Shown: positions 1 to 8,722 of the stretch, one piece after another
Numbering within the stretch: position 1 is the stretch's first letter
Layout: each line of letters opens with the position of its first letter
Assembly: GCA_937893145.1 (NCBI GenBank)
Contig: CALBJW010000131.1
Coordinates: 1 to 13,351, forward strand
Direction: 5' to 3'
Source of the DNA: an uncultured Prevotellaceae bacterium
GTDB taxonomy: Bacteria; Bacteroidota; Bacteroidia; Bacteroidales; Bacteroidaceae
DNA length: 13,351 bases
Notes under the pieces: generated by a model
The model's input: only the letters and a program-made list of their open reading frames with translations
The model's database searches: none
What the model was told of the DNA's origin: nothing
Made by a program: the position numbers and the translations under genes

Positions 1-188
1 CTCTCCTGCTTATTCGTTTTAAGTAGAATTGACTTGACTTTGATTTCTTAGCTCGTCCACTCTTCGCGGACGTGCTGCCTTGTCTATTTAGTTGCAGTCT
101 GTCAAAGATCGATGTAATAAGCTCCCGAATAGGGTCCTCTTCCCGAGCAACTAAGGCTCTAATGGGACTTCCTTTCCGAAAGCGAGTG
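1..188 (-). ncRNA. Leader region of a stable-RNA (probably rRNA) operon, structural genes outside the window
   Basis: No convincing gene lies here on either strand. Read on the minus strand, a strong promoter (189-220) is followed by a GC-richer leader of nearly 190 nt. The leader contains TCTTTGACA (100-108), which resembles the boxA antitermination element found ahead of bacterial 16S genes. It also has a hairpin with arms at 51-58 and 68-75 (one internal mismatch, 9-nt loop). Leaders with a CTTTGACA element a few dozen bases before 16S are typical of Bacteroidales rRNA operons, so 16S probably begins just off the left edge. The 16S start itself is not visible; another stable-RNA transcript is possible. 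Confidence 0.55.
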
Positions 189-220
189 CAAAGGTACAAC
201 CTTTTTTAATACTGACCAAA
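189..220 (-). promoter_or_regulatory. Bacteroidota-type promoter driving the leftward stable-RNA leader
   Basis: On the minus strand a -33 TTTG (217-220) is separated by 20 bp from a perfect -7 TAccTTTG (189-196). This matches the Bacteroidota primary sigma consensus TTTG / TAnnTTTG. An A/T-rich stretch (about 221-237) lies upstream, as is common for strong stable-RNA promoters. No protein start codon with a plausible frame follows, which supports an RNA transcript. Confidence 0.6.
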
Positions 221-231
221 TGTTTTTAAAT

Positions 232-267
232 AAAAAAGCAAGAAAACTTTCATTCTCTTGCTTTTTT
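232..267 (-). terminator. Rho-independent terminator after the small secreted protein gene
   Basis: A perfect 12-bp stem is formed by 232-243 and 256-267, with a 12-nt loop. Each arm ends in six A/T bases, so transcripts on either strand would end in a U-run. It lies about 43 bp past the stop codon of the minus-strand gene ending at 310 and just ahead of the stable-RNA promoter, so it would insulate the two units. Confidence 0.75.
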
Positions 268-309
268 GTCATCAAATAGAATATTTAGACATCATATTTG
301 AACCTAATC

Positions 310-801
310 TTATTCTATTACTGCTTTAACCGTATAAGTAAAGTTACCGAAAAGACTTAGTGTTGTCTGCTTGCCATTGATGTCGTAGTTTGGAGTCCAA
401 GCTTTCAATGTTGGCTTTGCGTGTACAAGAAAATCATAAGAACATTTCATTTCTTCGCCTTCGTAGCATGAGAGATACCCATCAAAAGCAAGTTCACTTA
501 TGCTATTACCAAACTCATAGAGATTAAGAGACAACTTTTGTGACTTAGGATTCCACTTCGACACTTTTACAATGTATGAAGTGCCATCAACAACACAAGT
601 TCCTCCTTGACCATCAAAAACAAGTGTAATGCATGGAGTATTCAAAGCCTCAAATGTACGAACCACAAACGATACGTCCGAAATGTTTTCTATCTTTATC
701 TTAGCAGACTTCTTCTTTGGCTTCTTGTCATTAACCTGAACATTTGTTGGCGAATTGGTTTTTGCCGATGAAGGAACTGCAAGCATGAAGAGCGATAACA
801 C
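310..801 (-). CDS. Small secreted beta-rich protein, candidate C10 protease inhibitor, apparent 5' frameshift
   Basis: I do not recognise the family. The 163 residues read from a GTG at 801. They begin with a hydrophobic stretch ending in VPSSA-KT, which looks like the end of a signal peptide with no positively charged start. A good ATG lies at 830-828, but it is out of frame: adding one T to the five-T run (A818-822 on the plus strand) would join it to this frame and give a classical signal peptide beginning MKHFFFL. The mature part has a Lys-rich segment (residues 25-35), then alternating short hydrophobic strands, and four Cys (57, 69, 112, 120) that could form two disulfides. It sits directly downstream of the C10 protease; the restored ATG would be 17 bp after that stop. 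C10 proteases are often paired with small secreted inhibitors, so inhibitor is a reasonable guess, but no inhibitor motif is visible. Confidence 0.65.
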   Translation of the reverse strand: MLSLFMLAVPSSAKTNSPTNVQVNDKKPKKKSAKIKIENISDVSFVVRTFEALNTPCITLVFDGQGGTCVVDGTSYIVKVSKWNPKSQKLSLNLYEFGNSISELAFDGYLSCYEGEEMKCSYDFLVHAKPTLKAWTPNYDINGKQTTLSLFGNFTYTVKAVIE

Positions 802-847
802 GGTGCCGCTAAGAAAGAAAAATGCTTCATAAAAAGTAAATGAAAAA

Positions 848-2557
848 TTAGTAAGACACCTTATTTATATTAATAGAACCATCAGAGAAAGTCTTGCGGA
901 CAACTGAAATGCCCTTTGGAGAACTTAGACGACGACCATCAAGAGAGAAATATTCTGTGTTCAGGACTCGTGGAGCCGATGCAGCAACAGATGACACTGG
1001 TGTTTCCTCATCGAAATAAGCATATCCATCACGAACGAGGAAACCGATGGCATTAAGTTCAGAGCCACCCTCCATGTCAGGGAGCAAGTATTCGTCATAA
1101 CCTTCCTGGCAGAACACTGTACGAAGATAGTATTTTCCGTTAGGAGTATCAGCAGGGATGCGGCAGTTAACATCCAGACCATTTGATGTTCCATAGTTAG
1201 CCATAAGAAGATTTTTATATTTGTCAAGAGGTTTTGATATCACACTAATCTGTTGTCCATCCTCTGAATAAAGAGCTATAGCAACAGTCCATGTATGAGC
1301 AGAACGAGAACGATTATAGAAAGGACCGGTAGTAACAGTCATCAAATCGTTAAGTTTGATAGACTCAACTTTTGTTGTAGAAGGGCCTTTCATATATATT
1401 CTAAACTGATGTGGAGTTTGATCTGTGCCTTCGAAATCAGGTTCAATTCCACAAATCATAGATTGGCCTTCATCGTACTTAGAATTTGTCTTTTTAGGAG
1501 CAAGTGTTACTATAGAATAATATCCATTCGACATACCATCCCATCCCCAATTCACATGGAACATACCATTTTCATCATAACCATCAATGACAAACTCATG
1601 TCCACCATTATTGGCAGAATGGCCCGCATAAAGAACAGGACGACTGGCACAAAGTTCGGATTTCACGAGGTCATTCCACTCTTCCTGCGTAGAATAGCAG
1701 TCACGTCGCTCAAGATGTACAGTCGAAGCTTTATAGCCAAAATAAGAATACAAGGCAAGCATTGCAAGGTCATCATAAGTGCCACTGCCATACAAACTAT
1801 AATCCATTTTTGTTGCCACACCACAATCGAAAGAAATTTGTGCGACTTCCTTTGATGCTTCAGCAGAGGCAATGTTTGCAGATGTTTCATTTTGCATAAC
1901 ATCCCAATGATACTCATGGTCACTAAACACAGATTTCAAAGGGCTCCATCCAGAAATGCCAGTAGCATAAGTTAAGCTTCCTTTACCTCTTGCAGGCCAC
2001 TTATGATGATGCATTATCTGAGCCATTGCAGTTGCGACACAACCAACCGGACACTTTTCCCCATTTATTTCTGGACAAAGAGCATCATAAGGTTCATCTT
2101 GTCCCCAATGAACTTCTACCAATGGAGCGACAGCATCTTTTAAGTCAGCACGAATACTACGAGTCTTTGTCAATGATGCAGAAGAACCACCCTGACGGAC
2201 ATCATCAACAATTTCTGTATAACACTGAAGCATTCCTACAAGAGAAGGATGCATATTTGCAGCATTAAAAGAATTAGAATGCGAATAAGCAACGATTTCT
2301 GGCATATTATCATCGCCACTAATTATGACAAAACCCTTGCCGTCCTCCGCATTAAAGATATGGAAAGCAGGCTCAGCCTTGCCGCTTACTGCCATTCTGC
2401 CTTTTACCTCTGAAGGCAAAGAAACGACATTAACTCCTTTTTTTAGAAAACTTGATGCTTTAGATGCTGCAACATTTACATCTAACCCCTCAGCAAATAC
2501 CGAATGTGAGACAATAAGCCCCACGAACATCATAAGTAATTTGAATGAATATCTCAT
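848..2557 (-). CDS. Secreted streptopain-like cysteine protease (peptidase family C10)
   Basis: An extracellular or periplasmic papain-fold endopeptidase of the SpeB/streptopain family. Residues 1-22 form a signal peptide (positive start, hydrophobic core, VFA-EG). Residues about 25-125 form the inhibitory propeptide typical of the family (FHIFN, KGFVIISGDD). The catalytic domain spans about 130-370. Probable oxyanion Gln153 lies in WGQDEPYD, nucleophile Cys173 in VGCVATAMAQIM, catalytic His320 in GGHEFVIDGY, and the Asn/Trp motif in HVNWGWDG (333-340). All key residues are present, so an active zymogen is expected. Residues about 380-525 look like an added beta-sandwich domain. The last 40 residues carry YFSLDGRRL..PKGI, a C-terminal motif common on Bacteroidales secreted proteins and possibly linked to sorting. 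At 569 aa it is longer than SpeB (about 400 aa), as expected with the C-terminal extension. The gene has its own promoter (2598-2628) and leads into the small secreted protein gene. Confidence 0.93.
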   Translation of the reverse strand: MRYSFKLLMMFVGLIVSHSVFAEGLDVNVAASKASSFLKKGVNVVSLPSEVKGRMAVSGKAEPAFHIFNAEDGKGFVIISGDDNMPEIVAYSHSNSFNAANMHPSLVGMLQCYTEIVDDVRQGGSSASLTKTRSIRADLKDAVAPLVEVHWGQDEPYDALCPEINGEKCPVGCVATAMAQIMHHHKWPARGKGSLTYATGISGWSPLKSVFSDHEYHWDVMQNETSANIASAEASKEVAQISFDCGVATKMDYSLYGSGTYDDLAMLALYSYFGYKASTVHLERRDCYSTQEEWNDLVKSELCASRPVLYAGHSANNGGHEFVIDGYDENGMFHVNWGWDGMSNGYYSIVTLAPKKTNSKYDEGQSMICGIEPDFEGTDQTPHQFRIYMKGPSTTKVESIKLNDLMTVTTGPFYNRSRSAHTWTVAIALYSEDGQQISVISKPLDKYKNLLMANYGTSNGLDVNCRIPADTPNGKYYLRTVFCQEGYDEYLLPDMEGGSELNAIGFLVRDGYAYFDEETPVSSVAASAPRVLNTEYFSLDGRRLSSPKGISVVRKTFSDGSININKVSY

Positions 2558-2597
2558 AACAGTATCAATTTAAAATTTGTTATTACAATAATTGTGG

Positions 2598-2628
2598 CAA
2601 AGTTACACCTTATTTATATAATAACAAA
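2598..2628 (-). promoter_or_regulatory. Promoter of the C10 protease gene
   Basis: On the minus strand TTTG (2625-2628) is followed after 19 bp by a perfect -7 TAACTTTG (2598-2605). The predicted transcript starts near 2591, giving a leader of about 35 nt before the ATG at 2557. The promoter begins immediately after the terminator of the upstream SusCD operon, so the protease unit is transcribed separately. Confidence 0.7.
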
Positions 2629-2639
2629 GAAAAAGACAG

Positions 2640-2672
2640 AAAAAAGCGGCTACCACCTAAATGGTAACCGCC
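2640..2672 (-). terminator. Rho-independent terminator of the SusCD operon
   Basis: A GC-rich stem is formed by GCGG and TACCA (2646-2649, 2651-2655) pairing with TGGTA and CCGC (2662-2666, 2668-2671). It has one C/A mismatch and a 6-nt loop. On the minus strand the hairpin is followed by six T (2645-2640). It lies about 40 bp past the stop of the last lipoprotein gene. Confidence 0.85.
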
Positions 2673-2710
2673 TCTTTACTATATTTCAAGCAACAATACG
2701 TTGCGAAACA

Positions 2711-3754
2711 TTAATTACGCTTCCAAGCATGTGGCTTAAAGCTATAAGACTTAATAGCAGGTTCTGGCTTCTGAAGCTTAACCATGCTCTTAACCTCTTC
2801 CTCCTCATCACTACCAGGAACGATGTCACCTGCAACAGTACCCTTAATATCTTCTGATGGAAGAATAATGTAAACAGGATATTCACCGAAACCACCAAGA
2901 CCTGGGATATAGTAGTAAGGCACGAGATCTATTTCGTCATAATCTGGATAGTAAACCGAGAGTTCATCATCATCAACAAGAGATGAAGAAAGATCAGAAG
3001 GGAGGAATGCATAAACCATGGCTGAACCCTGATAGAGGTAACCAGTTGCCCAAGTATCAAAAGTAACATAATTGTACTTGTCACCATTGCTGTCAGTATC
3101 ACCACCATTAAGGATAGTGAATGTAATCTTGCTTGTAGGATTTACAAGAGTACCATTCGCATCATTAGGGTTAGCATTAGCACCAGCATAAGGATTGACG
3201 AGACGGAATGTGTTAGTACCATCACGCTGTTCGATAGCAACATAATAACCTATACCATCGCTCATGAACATATCATAGAACTCACAGTTGCCAAGCTTAT
3301 TCCACTTAACACGAGTGACATCAATGACATAAGTCTTACGAGTAGAAGAGAGATAAGGATGGAGGTACTCATCTGCAATCTCAATTTCGCAGATGCACTC
3401 AGTGCCAATAGGAGCATTAGGGAAATTAACATCAATAGAAGCTTCAGTTTCACCTGCAGCGAAAGTTACACTCTGTGGAACTTCAAAAGCATTAGCGTCG
3501 TTAGTAATCACCTTCAAAGGAACAGTGATTGCCTCAGAAGCATGGTCTGCATCACGATACAATGTAATAGTGTGTACTGTAGGGTCAGCAGGGTCAAGTT
3601 CAGCTGTATAAGTGTTGTTTTCGTCAAATGTAACCGCCTGGAGTTCATTTCCAGTCGCCTGAGGACCTGCAGTATAGTCTTCATAATCCTTACAAGAATT
3701 AAGCATACCAGCAGCAAGGACACCAGCAAACAAAAATATCTTATTAAGTTTCAT
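2711..3754 (-). CDS. Surface lipoprotein in the SusE position of the SusCD operon
   Basis: A 347-residue lipoprotein of unassigned function. Residues 1-20 form a lipoprotein signal peptide with lipobox MLNSC (Cys21). The acidic run right after the cysteine (KDYED) fits the Bacteroidota lipoprotein export signal, which suggests display on the cell surface. Residues about 35-145 look like a beta-sandwich of the Calx-beta or Ig-like type (TITLYRD, FEVPQSVTFAAGETEASIDV). Residues about 150-200 hold a recurring Bacteroidales lipoprotein pattern ending in FRLVNPY. An acidic patch (DEEEE) lies near residue 317. It is the third gene of the operon, 31 bp after susD, where SusE/F-type accessory binding lipoproteins usually sit, so a ligand-binding role is inferred. 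No enzymatic motif is visible. The ligand cannot be read from the sequence. Confidence 0.85.
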   Translation of the reverse strand: MKLNKIFLFAGVLAAGMLNSCKDYEDYTAGPQATGNELQAVTFDENNTYTAELDPADPTVHTITLYRDADHASEAITVPLKVITNDANAFEVPQSVTFAAGETEASIDVNFPNAPIGTECICEIEIADEYLHPYLSSTRKTYVIDVTRVKWNKLGNCEFYDMFMSDGIGYYVAIEQRDGTNTFRLVNPYAGANANPNDANGTLVNPTSKITFTILNGGDTDSNGDKYNYVTFDTWATGYLYQGSAMVYAFLPSDLSSSLVDDDELSVYYPDYDEIDLVPYYYIPGLGGFGEYPVYIILPSEDIKGTVAGDIVPGSDEEEEVKSMVKLQKPEPAIKSYSFKPHAWKRN

Positions 3755-3785
3755 AATAATTTTTCTTAAAAATAATGATTTATAA

Positions 3786-5441
3786 TTAGTCTGTTACACC
3801 GTCACGAAGCTTGCCATTAAGACCACTTGTAGGCTTCTGGCCATCAGTATTGTTCACAACACCGAAGTTATAGTTAGTCTCCTGCTGTGGGAATCGCATA
3901 AGCATCCAACCATCACCTGCAGGGAGATTGAACTGGAATGCATCAGCATAGTTGCTTGGCTTGTCGTCGTGGATACGAACGAGTGGCTTGTTAAGGCGCA
4001 TCATGTCAGTCCAACCAAAACCTTCACCCCAGAGTTCAACACGACGCTGGAACCAGATTTCATCAGCAAGTGTACGATCTGAAGGAATTGAGTACTGAGG
4101 ATCACGATAATTCTTAACGAAATCAGTAAGAACTTTACGTGCATCACCATCTTTACCACTCTTGAGGAGACCTTCAGCCTGGATGAGAATCATTTCCTCA
4201 ACACGCATGAATGGGAAGTCTTCTTCGTTTGTAGCAGTAGGAATCTTAGCAGCACCAAACTTAACATTAGTATAAGGAATGTATGGTTCCTTTACGTCAG
4301 AAATCTTGAGTTCAGCGAGTGCCTTACCAGAAACACCACCCCAGCTAACAGTTTCGAGAAGTGGAGATTCGAGGTTTTCATCAATCCACCAACCCTTACG
4401 AACGTCAGTGTCGCTAATCTTATCATAGAGAAGATTGTTGATACAAGCATATACACCTACACCACAAGCATAAGCATCCTCAGAGAATACACCGAGCCAT
4501 GATGGCCATGTAGCATAAGAATAGTGGCTTGCCACAGCATCAGTCATATCATAACCCCAAATCCAGTTTGCATCGTTGATGTCATAGAAAGAAGGAGTAG
4601 AAACAGCAGCGATAGATGCTGGCTGGTAGCCGCCTTTCATTGCCATTTCCGCATCAGCAGCAGCTGCTGCCCAGTTCTCCATTGCAAGGTTTGCACGAGC
4701 ACGAAGACCATAAGCAACATCGATATTTACATACTGCTTGCCATCTCTCTGAGCATCGAGGTGAGCGATAGCCCAGTCAAGGTCCTTCATGATCTGAGCA
4801 TAAACCTCAGCAACAGTAGCACGAGGGTTGTTTGCAGCATCCTCAGTTGCAAGAGTCACAATAGGAACACATGGCTTGTCCTGTGCACCAGCAGCGTATG
4901 AGAACTGGAAGAATGGAGCAAGCATCTCGTAGTCGAAGGCACGAAGTGCACGAGCCTGAGCGATACGATTGACAGCCTCTTCCGAAAGTTCCTTCATAAC
5001 GTCCTCATTGTCCATATCCTCTTCAGAAGTTACATAGTTACGAAGAAGGTCGTTAACAATCTTAATCTGAGCGTAAGGAGTAGAGTAACGGATAAATGGG
5101 TTAGCGTATGTTGGAGTACGAGATGTGAGCTCACCACAAGTAGAGAACCAGTTGTAACCCGAGTTAGGGAACTGCAAGTCTGGACCTTCTGCATCACTTG
5201 AGATTGCAGACATGATGAATCCGAAGTCATCGGCACGATCACCAAAAGTATAACCAGGGTCACCCATCATTGTGAACATACCCACGAAGTCGGCATTGGC
5301 ACGGCTTGGGATGAGACTTACGGTGTTCTGCACCTGATCTGCAGTAGGAGCACCACCAAACTGCTCTATGTCATTGATATCGTTACAAGCACCAAGAGCG
5401 AGAGCAGCAAAAGCCAAAATTGATGATTTATATAATTTCAT
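3786..5441 (-). CDS. susD: SusD/RagB family nutrient-binding outer-membrane lipoprotein
   Basis: The surface lid lipoprotein that caps the SusC transporter and captures substrate. The ATG at 5441 is preferred over an in-frame TTG at 5447, because it gives a compact lipoprotein signal (MKLYKSSILA...LGAC, lipid-bearing Cys19). Residues about 155-180 hold the TPR-like helix pattern typical of SusD (AQARALRAFDYEML). The C-terminal third contains the family hallmark RRVELWGEGFGWTDMMRLNK. The length of 551 aa is normal for the family. It starts 23 bp after the susC stop and is followed after 31 bp by the accessory lipoprotein, so the three are cotranscribed. The substrate is not readable from the sequence. 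Since the locus carries proteases rather than glycan hydrolases, peptide or glycopeptide is a plausible ligand, as for RagB of Porphyromonas gingivalis. Confidence 0.93.
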   Translation of the reverse strand: MKLYKSSILAFAALALGACNDINDIEQFGGAPTADQVQNTVSLIPSRANADFVGMFTMMGDPGYTFGDRADDFGFIMSAISSDAEGPDLQFPNSGYNWFSTCGELTSRTPTYANPFIRYSTPYAQIKIVNDLLRNYVTSEEDMDNEDVMKELSEEAVNRIAQARALRAFDYEMLAPFFQFSYAAGAQDKPCVPIVTLATEDAANNPRATVAEVYAQIMKDLDWAIAHLDAQRDGKQYVNIDVAYGLRARANLAMENWAAAAADAEMAMKGGYQPASIAAVSTPSFYDINDANWIWGYDMTDAVASHYSYATWPSWLGVFSEDAYACGVGVYACINNLLYDKISDTDVRKGWWIDENLESPLLETVSWGGVSGKALAELKISDVKEPYIPYTNVKFGAAKIPTATNEEDFPFMRVEEMILIQAEGLLKSGKDGDARKVLTDFVKNYRDPQYSIPSDRTLADEIWFQRRVELWGEGFGWTDMMRLNKPLVRIHDDKPSNYADAFQFNLPAGDGWMLMRFPQQETNYNFGVVNNTDGQKPTSGLNGKLRDGVTD

Positions 5442-5464
5442 TTTCAATCGTCTTTAAGAAGTTA

Positions 5465-8400
5465 TTAGAATGAAAGAGTAAGACCACCTGTGATGGTACG
5501 CATTGCTGAATAGTTACCTGAAGCATAACCAGCACCAGAAGTATAAGAACCAGTACCCATTCCGAAGCGTGGGTCAAGACCCTTACGAGCTGAGAATACC
5601 CAAAGGTTTTCACCTGCAACATAAAGACGGAGACCATCAATACCAATGCGAGTGGTTAATGTCTTAGGGAATGTGTAACCAACAGAAATATTGTTGATTG
5701 AGAGGTAGTTTGATGAAGTGTAATACATGTCAATAGCAGACTGGCCAATAGAAGTATCACCATCAAGACGTGGGATGAGAGAAGTTGGGTTCTCTGGAGT
5801 CCATGAGTTGAGAACATCCTTATGCCAAGCATTACCAATAGCAGTTGCATCAGTGTGCATGAGAGCCTGATACTGTGAGTCGTAGAAGCGACCACCGAGC
5901 TGATAACCGAGTGCGATGTTAGCATCGAAGTTCTTATACTGAAGGTTAGTACCGATACCACCAGTTACCTTTGGACAAATGTCGCCCAAGTCATACTGGT
6001 TTGCCTTTGAGAATACTGTTGTACGGTCAATCTCGCCAGTTTCCTTACCATTCTTATCAGTTACATTATAGTAGAACATTGCCTTACCTTCCTTAAGAGG
6101 ATCGAATGATTCGCCACAGTAATCATCCTTAGTGTAGATACCTGCGAACTTATATACATAAGCCTGGTAGAGGGAACCACCTACACGACGGATAGTAGAA
6201 GAACCCTTGATACCATCTGCTGGGATACTCTTGTCGAGAGAAGTAACAGTGTTCTTGTTGCTACTGAGGTTGAAGAAGATGTCCCAAGTGAGGTCCTTAG
6301 TGCGGATTGGAGTATAGTTCAACTGAAGTTCAACACCGACGTTGCGTACAGAACCAACGTTGAGAGGCTTCTGGATAGAACCGAAACCAGAAGAAAGTGG
6401 CTGGCTCAAGTAGTAAAGAATGTTGACGTTAGACTTGTGGTAGAAACCAAAAGTACCCGAGAGTCGATTTCTGAACAAACCGAAGTCGATACCAGCTTCA
6501 AAGTCATGAGTCTTTTCCCAAGTAAGGTCATCATTACCGAGCTGAGCAAGAACCTTAGAATAGTTACCACTGTTAGGATCGTAAGAGATAGAGTAAGCAG
6601 TAGCCCATGGGTTGTATGAACCGAGGTTATCGTTACCAAGTTCACCGAATGAAGCACGAAGCTTGAGGAGGTCAACAGCAGTAACGCTCTCCATGAAGTT
6701 CTCCTTAGCAATGTTCCAAGCAAGACCTACAGAGTAGAAGTTACCCCAACGATGGCCTGGAGCGAAGTAAGAAGATGCGTCACGACGATAGTTAGCCTGG
6801 ATAACATACTTCTCCTTATAGTCGTAGCTTACACGTGCGAAGATACCTTCTGTCATGTAATTTGCAGTAGCAGAAGAGGCAGAGATGTTAGTTGCATCGT
6901 AAGGACCGAAACCGTTAGAAACTTCACCTACAGTTGGGTTGTAGAGGTGAGTGCGGTATGCATCAACAGTCTGTGACTTTGAACGGAACTGCTCATAACC
7001 AAGAGTTGCAGTCAAGTTGTGAGTTTCCTCTGTACCGAAGTCTGTTGCGTAGTCGGCCTGATAACGGTTGTTTACTGTGAAGTAACGGCTATGGTAAGCC
7101 TCTGCACCACCATCAACATTTGTTGCATTAGCAAATGTAGAGTAGAGGTAGTTTGAACGAGCATTGTTTGAGTAAACACCAATATTTGCAGAAAGCACGA
7201 GACCTTCTACTGGAGTGAAGATTGCAGACCACTGACCGCTGAAGTTATCGCGGAAAGTCTGTGAACGGTCGTACTCATTGTCACGAACAGCGTTACCAGC
7301 ACGGTTAGGGTGCTTCTGGTTAGTCTGGTTAGAGTCATACATTACAAGACCGTTTGAGTCGTGCATGATATTTCCATTTGCATCACGAACATAGAGAGGA
7401 TAGATAGGACCCATGTTGTTAGCAAGGTAGAAGATGTTACCAGAGCTTGCCCATGAAGATGTAGTATAGTCTGGCTGCTGATAGTCTGCATGAGAGAAGC
7501 TCATCTGAGCAGCAACCTTGAACCACTTCTTCACCTGATAGTCAACGTTTGTACGAGCAGTGTAACGCTGGAAGTCAGAATTGTTAACGATACCGTTCTG
7601 ATCGAGGTAACCAACACTTGCATAGTAGTTGAAACGGTCAGTAGCACCGCTGATAGAGAAGTTGTATTCCTGACGGAACGAGTTGTGGATTGCTTCCTTG
7701 TACCAGTCATCTGGCTTATAGTAGTATTCGCCATCGCTGTAACCGAGCTTAGCATTTGGGTTAAGCTTGAAGTTTGTACCGATGAGGTTTTCACCCTCTG
7801 GAACAGTATAAACAAGCACACCAAGACCACCGTTGTCAGCATCGAGGAGGGCACGGTTTGCATAGTCATAAGCATCTGCATGTGTAGCACCATTCAAAGC
7901 CAAAGAATTGTAGAGCTGCTTGTAAGCAGTTTCATAGTACTGACCTGGCTCAGTGATTACATCATACTGTGGAATAGCACGTGAGTTAGAACCCCACTTT
8001 GCATCGAAGTGGATTTCAGCATCCTGCTTACGGCCCTTCTTTGTAGTGATGAGGATAACACCATTAGCACCACGAGCACCATAGATGGCAGAAGCAGTAG
8101 CGTCCTTGAGGACTGACATGCTCTCAACATCCTGTGGGTTGATGTTTGACATAGAACCATCGTAAGGCATACCATCCAATACGATAAGAGGAGAGTTAGA
8201 TGCGTAGATAGAACCAGTTCCGTGAATCTTGATTGAGTTTGATTCAGAAGCAGGGTCACCGTTTGAAGAAGTAACCTGCATACCAGCAACCGAGTTCTTG
8301 AGGGCACTTACAACACTTGTAGAAACGTGTGCTGCAATATCGTCTGCCTTAACCTCAGTCACAGCACCTGTATAAGTAGATTTCTTTGCTGTACCGTAGG

Positions 8401-8722
8401 CAACAACAATCTGCTCATCGAGAGTTTTTGTGTCTGGCTCCATAAGGATACGAATACCATTGCGGATACCTACTTCAGTAGGAACCATACCAATGTAAGA
8501 TACAGAAAGTACCTTAGCATTATTAGGCACGTTGTTAATGGTAAAGTTACCATTAATGTCAGTAGCGGCACCGATAGAAGAACCCTTTACGAGTACTGAT
8601 GCACCGACTACAGGTTCGCCAGTACTCTTGTCGATAACCTTACCAGTTACCTTCTTCTGGGCGAACGCCACGCTAAATGCACACAGGCAGATAACGAGGA
8701 ACGACAATAATCTTTTTCCCAT
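5465..8722 (-). CDS. susC: SusC/RagA family TonB-dependent outer-membrane transporter
   Basis: A TonB-dependent beta-barrel importer that works with SusD, using energy passed from the inner membrane by TonB-ExbBD (not in the window). Residues 1-21 form a signal peptide (AFA-QKK). Residues about 24-95 form the carboxypeptidase D regulatory-like domain (VTGKVIDKSTGEPVVGASV, TDINGNF). A TonB-box-like segment DEQIVVAYG lies at 102-110. The plug domain spans about 112-230, with PLIVLDGMP (178-186) and the SusC signature DATASAIYGARGANGVILITTKKG split around 207-230. The rest is the barrel, ending in the terminal Phe typical of outer-membrane barrels. At 1085 aa it is full length. There is no N-terminal STN domain, so direct sigma/anti-sigma signalling through this protein is not expected. 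It is first in a three-gene operon and is preceded by a leader of about 158 nt. Confidence 0.96.
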   Translation of the reverse strand: MGKRLLSFLVICLCAFSVAFAQKKVTGKVIDKSTGEPVVGASVLVKGSSIGAATDINGNFTINNVPNNAKVLSVSYIGMVPTEVGIRNGIRILMEPDTKTLDEQIVVAYGTAKKSTYTGAVTEVKADDIAAHVSTSVVSALKNSVAGMQVTSSNGDPASESNSIKIHGTGSIYASNSPLIVLDGMPYDGSMSNINPQDVESMSVLKDATASAIYGARGANGVILITTKKGRKQDAEIHFDAKWGSNSRAIPQYDVITEPGQYYETAYKQLYNSLALNGATHADAYDYANRALLDADNGGLGVLVYTVPEGENLIGTNFKLNPNAKLGYSDGEYYYKPDDWYKEAIHNSFRQEYNFSISGATDRFNYYASVGYLDQNGIVNNSDFQRYTARTNVDYQVKKWFKVAAQMSFSHADYQQPDYTTSSWASSGNIFYLANNMGPIYPLYVRDANGNIMHDSNGLVMYDSNQTNQKHPNRAGNAVRDNEYDRSQTFRDNFSGQWSAIFTPVEGLVLSANIGVYSNNARSNYLYSTFANATNVDGGAEAYHSRYFTVNNRYQADYATDFGTEETHNLTATLGYEQFRSKSQTVDAYRTHLYNPTVGEVSNGFGPYDATNISASSATANYMTEGIFARVSYDYKEKYVIQANYRRDASSYFAPGHRWGNFYSVGLAWNIAKENFMESVTAVDLLKLRASFGELGNDNLGSYNPWATAYSISYDPNSGNYSKVLAQLGNDDLTWEKTHDFEAGIDFGLFRNRLSGTFGFYHKSNVNILYYLSQPLSSGFGSIQKPLNVGSVRNVGVELQLNYTPIRTKDLTWDIFFNLSSNKNTVTSLDKSIPADGIKGSSTIRRVGGSLYQAYVYKFAGIYTKDDYCGESFDPLKEGKAMFYYNVTDKNGKETGEIDRTTVFSKANQYDLGDICPKVTGGIGTNLQYKNFDANIALGYQLGGRFYDSQYQALMHTDATAIGNAWHKDVLNSWTPENPTSLIPRLDGDTSIGQSAIDMYYTSSNYLSINNISVGYTFPKTLTTRIGIDGLRLYVAGENLWVFSARKGLDPRFGMGTGSYTSGAGYASGNYSAMRTITGGLTLSF

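Noticed and set aside
1295..1855. Plus-strand open frame of 186 codons opposite the C10 protease
   Set aside because: The opposite strand encodes a clear catalytic domain with all active-site residues. The plus-strand product has no recognisable domain and no promoter.
7490..7984. Plus-strand open frame of 164 codons inside susC
   Set aside because: It is a shadow of the susC barrel region, rich in Val/Thr/Ser from antisense codons, with no family resemblance.
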